In this document: positions 1 through 10,709 of the stretch, in pieces
How the letters are laid out: every line of letters begins with the position of its first letter
How positions within the stretch are numbered: position 1 is the first letter of the stretch
DNA from: Rhynchospora pubera
Lineage: Eukaryota > Streptophyta > Magnoliopsida > Poales > Cyperaceae
DNA length: 64,000 bases
Assembly: GCA_028095005.1 (NCBI GenBank)
Contig: CM051460.1
Location: forward strand, 163,551,461-163,615,460
Reading direction: 5' to 3'
Position numbers and translations under genes: made by a program
The notes under the pieces: model-generated
What the model was told of the DNA's origin: nothing
Databases searched by the model: none
Seen by the model: the letters and a program-made list of their open reading frames with translations, nothing else

Positions 1-3000
1 TTTGAATTCATTTTAATTCATTCGATCTCAATAATCTATATTTAACCTCTTTATATAGTCTAGAATATGTTTACGAACTCAATTATTCTAAAAGATATGA
101 TTATACATTATAATTACGTACATAATTTGCAGATTTTACAGATTCTGAGAATATTTGAACATTTCAAGCGATTTTACATTCATTTTAAGTTATCTGATCA
201 CAATAATTTATATTTAAGCTCTTTATATAGTCTTGAATATGTTTATGAACTTATTTATTTAAAATGATTGGATTATACATTGTAATTATGCACATAATGT
301 AGAGATTTTACAGATTCTTAGTATATTTGATCATTTCAAGTGATTTTGCATTAATTTTAAGTCATTTGATCACAGTAATGTATATTTAAGATCTATATAT
401 TATCTAGAATATGTTTATGATCTCAATTTTTCAAAACGATAAGATTATACATTGTAATTATTCACATAATGTGTTGATTTTAATGACTTTGGGTAAATTT
501 TAGTATTTCAAGCAATTTTGCATTAATTTTAAGTTTTTTTTATCACAATAGGCTATATTTATACTTTTTATATAATATAGAATATTCTTATGAACTTAAT
601 TATTCAAAACGATTGGATTATACATTGTAATTATTCACATAATATGCATATTTTACAGATTCCAAGTATATTTGAGCATTTTAAGCAATTTTACAATATT
701 TTAAGTTATTTGATCACAATAATCAATATTTAACCTCTTTATTTTGTCTAGAATATGTTTATAATATAATTTATTCAAAACAATTGGATTATACATTGTA
801 ATTATGCACATTATGTGCAGATTTTACAGATTCAGAGTATATTTGATCATTTCAAGTGATTTTGTATTCATTTTAAGTGATTTGATCACAGTAATACATT
901 TTTAAGCTCTTTATTTTGTCTAGAATATGTTTATGACTTACTCAAAACGATTTGATTATACATTGTAATTATGCACATAATAATGAGCAGATTTGAAAGA
1001 TTATGAGTATATTTTAGCATTTCAAGCGATTTTTTTTTAATCACAATAAGCTATATTTATACTTTTTATATAGTTTAGAATATGTTTATGAACTCACTTA
1101 TTCAAAACGATTAGATTATGCATTGTATTTATTCACATAATGTGCGAATTTTACAGATTGTGAGTATATTTGAGCATTTGAAGCGATTTTGCTTTCAGCT
1201 TAAGTCATTTGATCAAATTAATCTATATTTAAGCTCTTTATATAGTCTCGAATATATTTTTGTACTCAGTTATTCAAAAAATTATACATTGTAATTATAC
1301 ACAAAATGTGCAGATTTTATAGATTCTGAGAATATTTGAACATTTCAAGCGATTTTAAATTCATTTTAAGTCATCTGATCACAATAATTTATATTTAAGC
1401 TCTTTATATAGTCTCGAATATGTTTATGAACTCATTTATTTAAAAAGATTGGATTATACATTGTAATTATGCACATAATGTACAGATTTTACAGATTCTG
1501 AGTATATTTGAGCATTTCAAGTGATTTTGTATTGTATTTAAGTCATTTGATCATAATAATGTATATTTAAGCTCTTTATATTGTCTAGAATATATTTATT
1601 CAAAACGATTAGATTATACATTGTAATTATTCACATAATGTGCATATTTTACAGATTCTGAGTATATTTGAGCATTTCAAGCGATTTAGCATTCATTTCA
1701 ATTCATTTGGTCACAAATAATCTATATTTATGCTCTTTATTTAGTCTAGAATATGTTTATGAGGCCAATTATTCAAAATGATTGGATTATACATTGTAAT
1801 TATTCACATAATATGCATATTTTACGGATTCTAATTATATCTGAGCATTTTAAGCGATTTTGCATTCATTTTATGTCATTTGATCACAACAATCAATATT
1901 AATCTTCTTTTTATTGTTTAGAATTTGTTTGTGAACTCACTTATTTAAAACGATTGGATTGTAAATTGTAATTATTCACATAATATATGGATTTCACAGA
2001 TTCTGAGTATATTTGAGCATTTCAAGTGATTTTTACATTAATTTTAAGTCATTTGACCACAATAATCTATATTTATGCTCTTTATATTGTTTAGAATATC
2101 TTTCTGAACTAAGTTATTCAAAACAATTGGATTATACATTGTAATTATGCAAATAATGTGTAGATTTTAAAGATTCTAATTATATTGGAGCTTTTCAAGC
2201 GATTTTGCATTCATTTTAAATTATTTGATCACAATAATCTATATTTAATCTATTTATATTGTCTAGAATATGTTTATGAGCTCAATTATTCAAAACGATT
2301 GGATTATACATTGTAATTATTTAAATAATGATCATATTTTACATATTCCAAATTTATTTGAGCATTTCAATTGATTTTGAATTAATTTTAAGCTATTTGA
2401 TGACAATAATCTACATTTAAACTCTTTATATAGTCTAGAATATGTTTATGAGCACATGTATTCAAAACTATTGGATTATACATTGTTATTATTCACATAA
2501 TGTGTAGATTTTACAGATTCTGAGTATATTTAAGAATTTCAAGCGATTTTGCATTGATTTTAAGTCATCTGATGACAATAATTTATATTTATACTCTTTA
2601 TATAGTTTAGAATATATTTACGAACTCACTTATTCAAAACTTTTGGATTATACATTATAATTATTCACATAATTTGCATATTTTATAGATTCAAGTATAT
2701 TTGAGAATTTCAGGCGATTTTGCATTATTTTAAGTTATGTGATCACAATAATCTATATTTATGCTCTTTATATAGTCTAGAATATGTTTATGAGGCCAAT
2801 TATTCAAAAATATTGGTTTATACATTCTAATTATTCACATAATGTGTATATTTTACAGATTTTAAAATTTTTTTTGAGTATTTCAATCGATTTTACATTC
2901 ATTTTAAGTTATTTGATGACAAGAATCTACATTTAAACTATTTATATAGTCAAGAATATGTTTATGAGCTTACATATTCAAAACGATTGGATTATATATT

Positions 3001-3005
3001 GTAAT
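1..3005. repeat. AT-rich satellite array, monomer about 172 bp (left block)
   Basis: Tandem monomers share an ordered set of phrases: GATTGGATTATACATTGTAA, then CACATAATGTGCAG, TGAGCATTTCAAGCGATTTT, TTTGATCACAATAATCTATA and AGTCTAGAATATGTTTATGA. Successive copies of the first phrase start near 266, 438, 611 and 782, which gives a period of 171-173 bp. About 17 monomers are present and many differ visibly from each other, so the array is not freshly homogenised. The block stops at a Copia insertion and resumes in the same phase at 14699. The monomer length is in the range of plant centromeric satellites, but nothing here proves centromere function. Short ORFs inside are chance. Confidence 0.95.
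3001..3005. repeat. Target-site duplication GTAAT, left copy
   Basis: GTAAT lies immediately before the left LTR and again at 14699-14703 immediately after the right LTR. The same five bases occur at this point of the satellite monomer (CATTGTAATTA), so the duplication comes from the satellite. Confidence 0.95.
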
Positions 3006-4574
3006 TGTTGTCCCTAATTTAAAGGCCTAGAGGGGGGTGAATAGGCACAAAAACAAAGTTCTAAACCGGTATGGTCAATATTTGGTTCAATTCAAAGTTG
3101 TTCTAACAAAAGCAAACAAAGCACAAGCAATTCACATTTCAAGAAAGGTAAAGAGAGAAGAGAAGAAGTGACACGCGATGTATTACGGAGTTCCGACCCG
3201 CTAGGAAGTGCTAGCCTTAGTCGTACGTCTCCGGGAGTTTCGCAACCTCGAAATGGGCGCGCTCCGTTCAATTCCACACGAACGGGACTACAAATTCGAA
3301 CCAAATCACCTTGTTACAAACACTCTCAAGGTGGATCGGCCTAACTCGATTAAACAATCTCAAACACACAAAGGATTGAGGCTCTAACCAAATCACTCAA
3401 CAAATCTAGCAATTAACACTAGTGGATTGGTTTAGCACACTCTAATCTCAATGATTTTGCTAAAATAATGCTCAAACACAAGAGAGTATATTGTCTAACT
3501 GGTTGGAGCTCAAAAGGGAGGAGTTTCAAAGGTTTCAAAAGTGTCTAAACAGTTTCAAGAGGCCCCATATATATAGAGGGCGCCAACAGCTCCAAAGACC
3601 AGTCAAAACAGACTCTGGCGTTATACAACGCTATATGCCGTTGTACAACGCCTAAATAGCCGTTGAAAAATCAAACGGTCACAGACAATAACGTTATGAG
3701 TTGTCAGAGCGTTGTGTAACGCTGTATAGCGTTGCACAACGCTTCAGCAAAAATCCAAAGCAGAAGTTCGACAGTTCCGTTGGAACTTGTCAGAGCGTTG
3801 TGTAACGCTGGGTAGCGTTGCACAACGAAGTCAAGAAGAGAAACAAGGTAGATCTGACAAACTCAAACAATATTGTCAGAACGTCATACGACGCTGACTG
3901 CCGTCACACAACGGCGCCGTTGCACAACGCTATACAGCGTTGCACTACGCGTCCAGAGCGATTGAGCGAAGTCTGAGCGAATTTTAGAGCGTTACACAAC
4001 GCTACAATGCATGAAACATTGCAGCATGCATGCAGCATCGATGCAGATCGATGTCTGAGCAATGCAGAGATGCCTGTTTCATACTGCGTTGTACAACGCT
4101 GAGTAGCGTTACACAACGTATGAGTGGAAGTGTTGTGTAACGTTACTTAGCGTTGCTCAACGTTCTGACAAGGGGAAATAATGGATTTAACTGGTATAAA
4201 ACAAATGAACTAACGTTGCACAACGCTACTGAGCGTTGTGTAACGCTGTTCCAACCTTGTCAGAGATTTTGCAATTTAAAATCGAATTAACTCAGCGTTG
4301 TAACTGGCGTTGTGTAACGCCAACTGGCGCTGGACAGAAAAACTGAGCATTTTACCAGCAAATTGATTGAGATTAGTTTAGAGTATAATTAAACCTTAAT
4401 TACTGACTCTAACTAGACCAAAACAATCTCTTGAAGCTCCAAACTAAGTGCCACACTTGCTTTAATCCATTCTCCAATAAATTTAGCTATAAAAACACTA
4501 AAAAGCAATGTTAGTTTAAAGGTTTCGGTGTTGTTTTGCAAATCGGCAAATCGAGAGAAAATGTTTAACCAACA
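3006..4574 (-). repeat. 3' LTR of the Sirevirus-like Copia element
   Basis: The LTR runs from TGTTGTCCC to TTTAACCAACA. It matches the right LTR almost base for base except for a few substitutions (for example at about 3138, 3554, 3924 and 4562) and a short rearranged stretch near 4295-4335 made of the GCGTTG/CAACGC repeats. A TATA-like CCATATATATAGAGGG (read on plus) lies at about 3565-3580. As the downstream LTR it would supply the polyadenylation site of the element transcript. Confidence 0.95.
3600..4335. repeat. Array of short palindromes GCGTTG-N2-CAACGC inside the LTR
   Basis: This part of the LTR holds more than fifteen variants of a 14-bp dyad such as GCGTTGTACAACGC, GCGTTGTGTAACGC and GCGTTGCACAACGC. 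Many occur as pairs separated by only 6-8 bp. The same array is present in the other LTR (about 13740-14460), in the solo LTR (about 38960-39680) and in the internal spacer at 6760-7280. The array is on the far side of the TATA-like site from the LTR start, so in the direction of transcription it lies upstream of it, in U3. That position suggests a regulatory or protein-binding role; this is inference. Confidence 0.85.
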
Positions 4575-4740
4575 ATCTCCCCCTTTTGCCGAGTTGCAAA
4601 ACAACACCTAAGGTATATTTGGGACTTGATACAACAAGGCGGAATAACCCAAATTACCTAATTCTCCCCCTTTTTGCAATTAGGGAAAAGAGTACCCAAA
4701 ACGCCCTTGAAAAAAAACCATAATATTTCTCCCCCTTTCG
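4575..4740 (-). other. Polypurine tract plus two further copies next to the 3' LTR
   Basis: Directly inside the 3' LTR the minus strand reads CAAAAGGGGGAGAT (4575-4588), a normal polypurine tract priming plus-strand DNA synthesis. Two more near-identical tracts follow at about 4663-4676 and 4729-4741. Related GGGGGAGA runs also occur at about 9170 and 10657. Multiplied polypurine tracts are a described trait of Sireviruses. Confidence 0.85.
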
Positions 4741-4741
4741 A

Positions 4742-5061
4742 AAAGAATTTGGCCACTAAGTTCATTTGATTAGGGGTAACTAACAAGGTTTAATGAGGGC
4801 TTAAACTAACAATTATAGACCATGCATGCATATTAAAAGAAAAAGAGCTAATGAGCGAAGCAATTTAGCACAACATAATTCATTAAAAAAAATAACAAGT
4901 CATACAACATCCATAAGCAAAACAAATTCATTTAGCACAAACTTAAGCATTTAAAAAACACCGAGAAATCACAAAAGAGATACGAAAGGCAAAGAAACTA
5001 CGAAAATCGAAAAAATAAAAAGAAAGGAGAGGGCTAAGGTTTGGAGACGGTTTCGGCTCGA
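4742..5061. other. Non-coding 3' region of the Copia element
   Basis: This AT-rich stretch lies between the extra ORF and the polypurine tracts. I see no coding potential or further structure. Confidence 0.6.
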
Positions 5062-6363
5062 CTACTCCTCATCATCATCACCCGCACCACTACCGGAGCC
5101 CCTCTTGAGATGGAGCTCCATCTTTCCCCAAAGGTTGATCATCTCATCCTTGAGATGAGTGATCGAGGCATCGGTCTTGGCTTGGTAAGCGGTCAAATTT
5201 TCTTCAATTGTGTTGAACCGCGTGTCAATATGAGTGGTTAAGGCGGCGAATTTGGCATCAAGATAGGCATGGAAGTCTTGAGGTGCGCCTTGACCCTCCA
5301 TTCGGCCGCCGGGCACATGCAATGGTTCATTGCCTATCTCTTCATATTGGTTTATGGTGGCATTGGGCCGGAAGATGTAGTTGTTGCGGTGGAATGCACC
5401 GGGCACAATAGAGTTATCTTCTTGGGCCGTCCATCCGGTAACATTGAGATGTGCCATGAGGTTTTCGGGAGTAGCAATGGCATTCTCGGGCACGGGTTCG
5501 CCCCAAAGAGGTGTGTCATGAGGGATGCCGTTTTCAATGAGAATGGATTGAATGATGTGGGCATATGGAAATGAGAAGCGAGAAGAGGAATCGACCCGTG
5601 CCATATGAGCAAGCATGATGTAAGGGAGATTCACCTTTTGATTCATCTCAAGGAGGGAGCGAAGGAGAAACACGGCGAATTGCTCCACATTGGTCTTGAT
5701 TGTTGCCTTCGGAGTGATAATGTTATTAATGAAGAGGAAGAGAAGGCGGTGCAAGGCCGGTAGCTCGGTGGCGGTGAATTGGCGAACGTTGAAGTTCCTC
5801 CAACAATAAAAGAAGCGGTGGTACTCATCATACGGAGGCAATTCGCGGGGCCAATTGGCATGAATGTAGATCTCCAAGTTGTCATTGTCGAGGCCGAGAA
5901 GGTTGGCCAAGGTTTCCTCGGTGATTGAGATATGGCGACCGAGGATATAGGAGTTTGCGGTTGGGTGGCCATCGGTCCATGTCATGGTAAGATTGGCATA
6001 GAAAAGCTTGATTAAGGACGGGTTGTAAGGTTGAGAATGCGCGAGAAGACCCGCCATGTTCCAATATTCGATCCTTTCTTTGATCCAAGTCAATTCTCTT
6101 GGATTCAAGTGGTAGACACCATAGGGGTGCTCGAAGTAGAAGCACTCGGAACACTCGCGATTGACATCGCGGTATTGGCAAAAATGCATGTACGAGACCG
6201 AGTCTTTGAATAGGTAATTGTTTGAGGAGGAGAAGGTCCAATCCACGGGTACCGGGGGTATGTCCATTGGAATCGGTTGATCGGTTTGAACCGGTGGGTT
6301 GGAGGAGGAGGCACCCTTGGGGTTGCGCTTGGTTCGTTTGTTGGTAGCGGTTTTTGGTGCCAT
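5062..6363 (-). CDS. Extra 3' ORF of the Copia element (plant-transposon-protein-like)
   Basis: A reading frame of 433 aa in the same orientation as pol lies between RNase H and the polypurine tract. I place the start at the ATG at 6361-6363 (MAPKTATNKRTKRNPKG). The frame stays open for 127 codons upstream, but that part translates GA-rich simple repeat into poly-Phe and Ser/Leu runs and is probably leader. The product has a basic, nuclear-signal-like N-terminus, a central globular part with the phrase KLFYANLTMTW and a following GRHISITEETLANLLGL, and a C-terminal segment rich in heptad-like Leu/Ile, then an acidic tail (GDDDEE). The central phrases resemble the putative plant transposon protein domain found in many plant retroelement ORFs. 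I see no signal peptide or transmembrane segment, so an envelope role is not supported. Function is unknown. Confidence 0.75.
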   Translation of the reverse strand: MAPKTATNKRTKRNPKGASSSNPPVQTDQPIPMDIPPVPVDWTFSSSNNYLFKDSVSYMHFCQYRDVNRECSECFYFEHPYGVYHLNPRELTWIKERIEYWNMAGLLAHSQPYNPSLIKLFYANLTMTWTDGHPTANSYILGRHISITEETLANLLGLDNDNLEIYIHANWPRELPPYDEYHRFFYCWRNFNVRQFTATELPALHRLLFLFINNIITPKATIKTNVEQFAVFLLRSLLEMNQKVNLPYIMLAHMARVDSSSRFSFPYAHIIQSILIENGIPHDTPLWGEPVPENAIATPENLMAHLNVTGWTAQEDNSIVPGAFHRNNYIFRPNATINQYEEIGNEPLHVPGGRMEGQGAPQDFHAYLDAKFAALTTHIDTRFNTIEENLTAYQAKTDASITHLKDEMINLWGKMELHLKRGSGSGAGDDDEE

Positions 6364-6499
6364 TGAAAATTGAGAGAGAAAGGATGAGGTTAAACCTTTG
6401 AATTGAAGAGCGGGAGAGGATGAGATGGCCTTGGAGAGCACAGAACCGAAGCCGATCGAAAATCCGACGGTCGGATCGCCGGAATTGACGGTGATGGCG

Positions 6500-6745
6500 G
6501 TGGCTAGGGTTTCGGTGGGTTGAGAGATAGAGAGAGAGAGAGAGTGATTTGAGAGTATGAGGGTGTAGAGGAGAGAGAGAGGAGTATTTTGGTGGTATTG
6601 GTTGGAGTGGAGAGAGAGAATTGAGAGAGTATTGAGAGAGAGAGATGAAGGGGTGTGAGTTGGAGAGAAAGAGAGAAAAGATGAAGGGGGCTCGGATTTG
6701 AGAGAAAAGAAGAAGAAGAAGAAGAAGAAGAGGTGTGGTCGCATC
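6500..6745 (-). repeat. GA/CT-rich low-complexity leader of the 3' ORF
   Basis: GAGAGA and GAAGAA runs (CT-rich on the minus strand) stand directly upstream of the proposed start of the extra ORF. Such CT-rich leaders are common in plant 5' UTRs, so the ORF may be expressed from its own subgenomic transcript. That is inference. Confidence 0.5.
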
Positions 6746-6759
6746 TGTTAAAAACGCGT

Positions 6760-7280
6760 CCACCGTTACTTAACGCCAAAAGGCGTTGTACAACGCAGGA
6801 GTCAAAACAGCGAAAATTGAGCAGAAACTGACTGCTCCGTTGTACAACGCTGAGTAGCGATGGGCAACACTACAACCCAGCGTTGTGCAACGTTAAAGGG
6901 CGTTGTACAACACTAAAGCCAAATAAATAAATAATAAAAAGAAATAAAATAAAGAAACAAAGCAACGTCTTACAACGGTAGATAGCGTTGTACAACGTTA
7001 AGTAAAAACAACAGACTGGCGTTGTACAACGGTAACCAGCGTTGTATAACGTTGCATGCGACAGATTTTAAAATTCAGCAGAGGAAAATTAAAAATAAAA
7101 AGCCAGCGTTGTACAACGATAGGCAGCGTTGTGCAACGTTACAAGACAAAAATCCAACCAGCGTTGTGCAACGGTAGGCAGCGTTGTACAACGTTTAACT
7201 CGACAGAATTCAAAATTCATTTTAAACTAACGTTACTCTTGCGTTGCACGACGCTGAATGGCGTTGTGTAACGCCAGAGT
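6760..7280. repeat. Second array of GCGTTG/CAACGC palindromes between pol and the 3' ORF
   Basis: About a dozen copies of the same dyad that fills the LTR (GCGTTGTACAACG, GCGTTGTGCAACG, GCGTTGTATAACG) stand here, upstream of the extra ORF. The arrangement parallels the LTR promoter region and suggests an internal promoter for that ORF (inference). Confidence 0.8.
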
Positions 7281-7419
7281 CAACAGAAAACCAGAAAATT
7301 CAGAAAATTAAGACCGAAATGGTTAAAAACTTATTTTTCATGGTTTTCAAAGGAAATACAACCAATTTAAACTGAAATAAGCTCCAAACAACAAAGACAA
7401 CAACATGATATGCATAAAT

Positions 7420-10400
7420 TTAATCTTTGAGTTCAAGCATACCAAGTTTGAACCTAAGTTCAAGATGTTGTTGTGTTGGAAGAGGTTTGGTGAAGATATC
7501 GGCGATTTGCTCCTTCGTGTCGATGTAGACCAATTCTACATCACCTTTCTCAACATGATCACGGATAAAATGATGTCGTATCTCTATGTGCTTGGTTCTA
7601 GAGTGCAATACCGGATTTTTGGATATAAGGATGGCACTAGTATTGTCACACAAGATTGGTACCTTTTGGAAATCTAACTCAAAATCCCTAAGGGTTTGCA
7701 TCATCCAAAGAAGTTGGGTACAACAACTACCGGCCGCTACATATTCCGCTTCCGCGGTGGAAAGAGCAACCGAAGTTTGCTTGCGACTAGACCAAGACAC
7801 AAGTGAACCACCAAGAAATTGGCAAGTTCCACTAGTACTTTTGCGGTCCATACGGTCACCGGAAAAATCGGCATCGGTATAACCTAACAAGTCTAGTTCG
7901 GTTTGTCTACCATACCAAAGACCTAGGTTTTGAGTACCCTTGACGTATCGCAAGATACGTTTTACCGCTTTGTGGTGAGACTCCTTAGGATTGGCTTGGT
8001 ACCTAGCACATAGACATACGGCATACATAATATCCGGCCTACTAGCCGTGAGATAGAGTAGGCTACCGATCATGCCCCGATAGAGAGTTATGTCCATAGG
8101 CTTGCCTTTCTCATCCGCATCAATATTCGCACTTTTGCCCATGGGTGTGTCTAAACTCTTGCTATCTTCAACACCGAATTTCTTCACTAACTCCTTGGCG
8201 TATTTGACTTGGTTCACAAAGATACCATCCTTGAGTTGTTTGATTTGAAGCCCCAAGAAGAAAGTGAGTTCTCCCATCATGCTCATCTCAAATTCACTAC
8301 TCATCAAAGAAGAAAACTCTTGGGCAAGAGTTGCATTAGTAGAGCCAAAGATAATATCATCCACATAAATTTGCACAAGTAGCAAATGGTCATCTCTTTT
8401 CTTAGTGAAAAGAGTTGTATCCATTTTGCCTCTACTAAAACCATTGTCTAGAAGAAAGGTACAAAGTCTACCATACCAAGCTCTAGGAGCTTGCTTCAAA
8501 CCATACAAAGCTTTGTGAAGCTTATACACATGGTCCGGTTTGAAATGGTCAACAAAACCGGGTGGTTGTTGGACATAAACTTCCTCATCTATCCAACCAT
8601 TTAGAAAAGCACTCTTGACATCCATTTGGAATAGGGTAAAGCCTTTGTTAGCGGCAAAAGCCAAGAGCATTCTAATGGATTCAAGACGAGCAACCGGTGC
8701 AAAGGTCTCCTCAAAATCAATACCTTCTTGTTGCTTGAAACCTTGTGCAACCAAACGGGCTTTGTTTCTAACCACAATACCATCCTCACTTAGTTTGTTT
8801 CTAAAAACCCATTTGGTACCAATAACTTGCTTACCCTTTGGTAATGGTACAAGTTCCCAAACTTGATTCCTTTCAAATTGGTTCAACTCTTCTTGCATGG
8901 CAACAATCCAATTTGGGTCAACATTGGCCTCTTTAAAAGATTTTGGTTCAAGTTGAGAAACAAAGGCACAATGACCAATAGTTTGGTGCAAACTAGACCT
9001 AGTCCTAACACCTTCCCTAGGGTCACCTATGACATTAGTAAGAGGATGAGAGGAAACTTCTCTAAGCACTTCGGGAGGCTCATGAACCGGTTGGGGAGAC
9101 GGTTGAGGTTGAGGATCATCATGAGGCGTTTCATTTTGAGTTGTGTCTAAGATGCCCTCCTCATGAATCTCTCCCCCTATCAAAATGTCATCAACCCGGT
9201 TCAAAGGCTCCTCAATGATCACCGGTGGTTGTGCTTGAGGTTGTGACTCGATTTCTTGTGAAGTTTCTTCCATTTGTGTACCTACAATAGAATTACCTTC
9301 CTTGGATTCCTCAAGGACTTTTTCATCAAATTTGACATTAATAGACTCAATAACTACCTTTGAGTTTGGCAAATAGACTCTATACGCTTTGCTTGTGGTT
9401 GAGTAACCAACAAAAATACCGGGCAAAGACTTGGCATCAAACTTGGTTACTTTAGGAGACTCATCAAGAACAAAGCATTTGGAGCCAAATACACGGAAAT
9501 AGGATATATTAGGAGTATGACCGAACCATAGTTCAAAAGGAGTTTTCTTGAGTTGAGAACGAATGCATGCACGATTTACTACATGACATGCCGTATTTAC
9601 CGCTTCGGCCCAAAGAAATTTGGGTACGGCAAATTCATGTAGCATGGTGCGTGCTAATTCTTGTAAGGTTCGGTTCTTCCTCTCCACTACACCGTTTTGT
9701 TGAGGGGTGCGTGGAGCGGAAAACTCTTGTTTATATCCTTTTTCTATGCACAATTCATCAAATTTAGCATTTTCAAATTCCCTTCCATGGTCACTACGAA
9801 TTCTAGAGATTTTCAACCCTTTTTCGTTTTCAACCCGATTGCTAAATTTAACAAAATGGTCAAATGCTTCTTCCTTGTGAGCAAGAAAGAAGACCCAAGT
9901 AAAGCGACTATAGTCATCTACCACCACAAAGACATACCTTTTCTTACTAATACTCAAGACATTGATTGGTCCAAATAAGTCCATATGAAGCAATTGCAAA
10001 GGTTGAGTGGTTGAGATGATCTCTTTGGTTTTGAAACTAGACTTGGTTTGCTTGCCTTTCATGCAAGCTTCACACAACCCATTTAAGTCTAGTTTATGTG
10101 ATGGAAGACCACGGACAAGTTTCAATTTCACAAGTTTCTTAATGGAGTCTAGAGAAACGTGACCAAGTCTTCTATGCCATAACCATGAACCGGTAGCTAT
10201 GGCACTAAAGCATTGTTCACCATTTGTGAAGTGATCAAAGTTCAAGTAATAGACATCCTTTTTCCTTTGTCCCGTGTAAACAAGAGAATTATCCGAAATT
10301 TGATGCACAAAACAAGAGGAGTGATCAAACTTCAAATAATATCCCGCATCACATAATTGGCTCACACTTAAAAGGTTGTAGTTGAGACCATCCACAAGGT

Positions 10401-10596
10401 AAACATTAAAAACCGTTAAATTTTGGTTTCCAACCGAGCCTATACCAATAATAGAGCTCTTCCTAAGATTATTACCAAAAGTAACCTCACCACCATCAAA
10501 AGGTTCAAGTGTCTTGAAACAAGATTCATCACCCGTCATGTGATGTGAACAACCACTATCTATGATCCAAGCACTTCTCTTGAATGATGATAACAA
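7420..10596 (-). CDS. pol: Copia pol polyprotein: protease, integrase, reverse transcriptase, RNase H
   Basis: The frame is intact over 1,058 aa with domains in Copia order. The aspartic protease has its active site at WIIDSGCSHHMTGD (D13). The integrase zinc motif is H141, H146, C175, C178, and its catalytic triad reads D206, D269 and E305 with the expected 35 residues between the last two. The reverse transcriptase contains MDVKSAFLNG and the catalytic YVDDIIFG near residue 744. RNase H contains YTDADFSGD near 905 and STAEAEYVA near 950, and the end has ADIFTKPL. No stop or frameshift breaks any domain. The first codon of the open frame is TTG, so the protein is presumably made as a Gag-Pol fusion and not from its own start. 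The gag frame upstream is different and separated by a stop. Confidence 0.96.
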   Translation of the reverse strand: MLSSFKRSAWIIDSGCSHHMTGDESCFKTLEPFDGGEVTFGNNLRKSSIIGIGSVGNQNLTVFNVYLVDGLNYNLLSVSQLCDAGYYLKFDHSSCFVHQISDNSLVYTGQRKKDVYYLNFDHFTNGEQCFSAIATGSWLWHRRLGHVSLDSIKKLVKLKLVRGLPSHKLDLNGLCEACMKGKQTKSSFKTKEIISTTQPLQLLHMDLFGPINVLSISKKRYVFVVVDDYSRFTWVFFLAHKEEAFDHFVKFSNRVENEKGLKISRIRSDHGREFENAKFDELCIEKGYKQEFSAPRTPQQNGVVERKNRTLQELARTMLHEFAVPKFLWAEAVNTACHVVNRACIRSQLKKTPFELWFGHTPNISYFRVFGSKCFVLDESPKVTKFDAKSLPGIFVGYSTTSKAYRVYLPNSKVVIESINVKFDEKVLEESKEGNSIVGTQMEETSQEIESQPQAQPPVIIEEPLNRVDDILIGGEIHEEGILDTTQNETPHDDPQPQPSPQPVHEPPEVLREVSSHPLTNVIGDPREGVRTRSSLHQTIGHCAFVSQLEPKSFKEANVDPNWIVAMQEELNQFERNQVWELVPLPKGKQVIGTKWVFRNKLSEDGIVVRNKARLVAQGFKQQEGIDFEETFAPVARLESIRMLLAFAANKGFTLFQMDVKSAFLNGWIDEEVYVQQPPGFVDHFKPDHVYKLHKALYGLKQAPRAWYGRLCTFLLDNGFSRGKMDTTLFTKKRDDHLLLVQIYVDDIIFGSTNATLAQEFSSLMSSEFEMSMMGELTFFLGLQIKQLKDGIFVNQVKYAKELVKKFGVEDSKSLDTPMGKSANIDADEKGKPMDITLYRGMIGSLLYLTASRPDIMYAVCLCARYQANPKESHHKAVKRILRYVKGTQNLGLWYGRQTELDLLGYTDADFSGDRMDRKSTSGTCQFLGGSLVSWSSRKQTSVALSTAEAEYVAAGSCCTQLLWMMQTLRDFELDFQKVPILCDNTSAILISKNPVLHSRTKHIEIRHHFIRDHVEKGDVELVYIDTKEQIADIFTKPLPTQQHLELRFKLGMLELKD

Positions 10597-10709
10597 ACAA
10601 ACCTACAAGAATACATATTAGTTAGAAACAAACAACTAATATATTATTCTTGTAATTTCTCCCCCTTTAAGATTTGACAAGAATAACCTTGAGGAAGGAA
10701 GATGGCTAA
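10597..10709 (-). other. Gag-pol junction with intron-like signals and an internal polypurine tract
   Basis: On the minus strand this stretch begins with the gag stop TAG (10710-10712), carries AAAGGGGGAGAAATT (an internal polypurine-tract-like run near 10657-10671), then TTTCTAACTAATAT, which looks like a plant branchpoint, and TATTCTTGTAG, which looks like a 3' splice site at 10603-10604. After that AG the pol frame is open (V C L L S S F). A donor AGT/GTGGCT just before the gag stop would join the frames without a shift. Splicing is a hypothesis. The stretch could equally be a decayed or recoded junction. Confidence 0.5.

Noticed and set aside
67..267. Short ORFs inside the satellite blocks
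   Set aside because: They arise by chance from the repeat, recur in related form in other monomers and contain no protein motif.
1..3005. CRISPR array
   Set aside because: Repeats are contiguous, diverged 172-bp monomers without unique spacers, in a plant genome.
3904..4116. ORFs of about 70 codons found in all LTR copies
   Set aside because: They come from the palindromic dyads and are shared only because the LTR is shared. No coding signature.
6364..6763. Poly-Phe N-terminal extension of the 3' ORF as a signal peptide
   Set aside because: It is the translation of a GAAGAA/GAGAGA simple repeat. The ATG at 6363 begins normal protein-like sequence.
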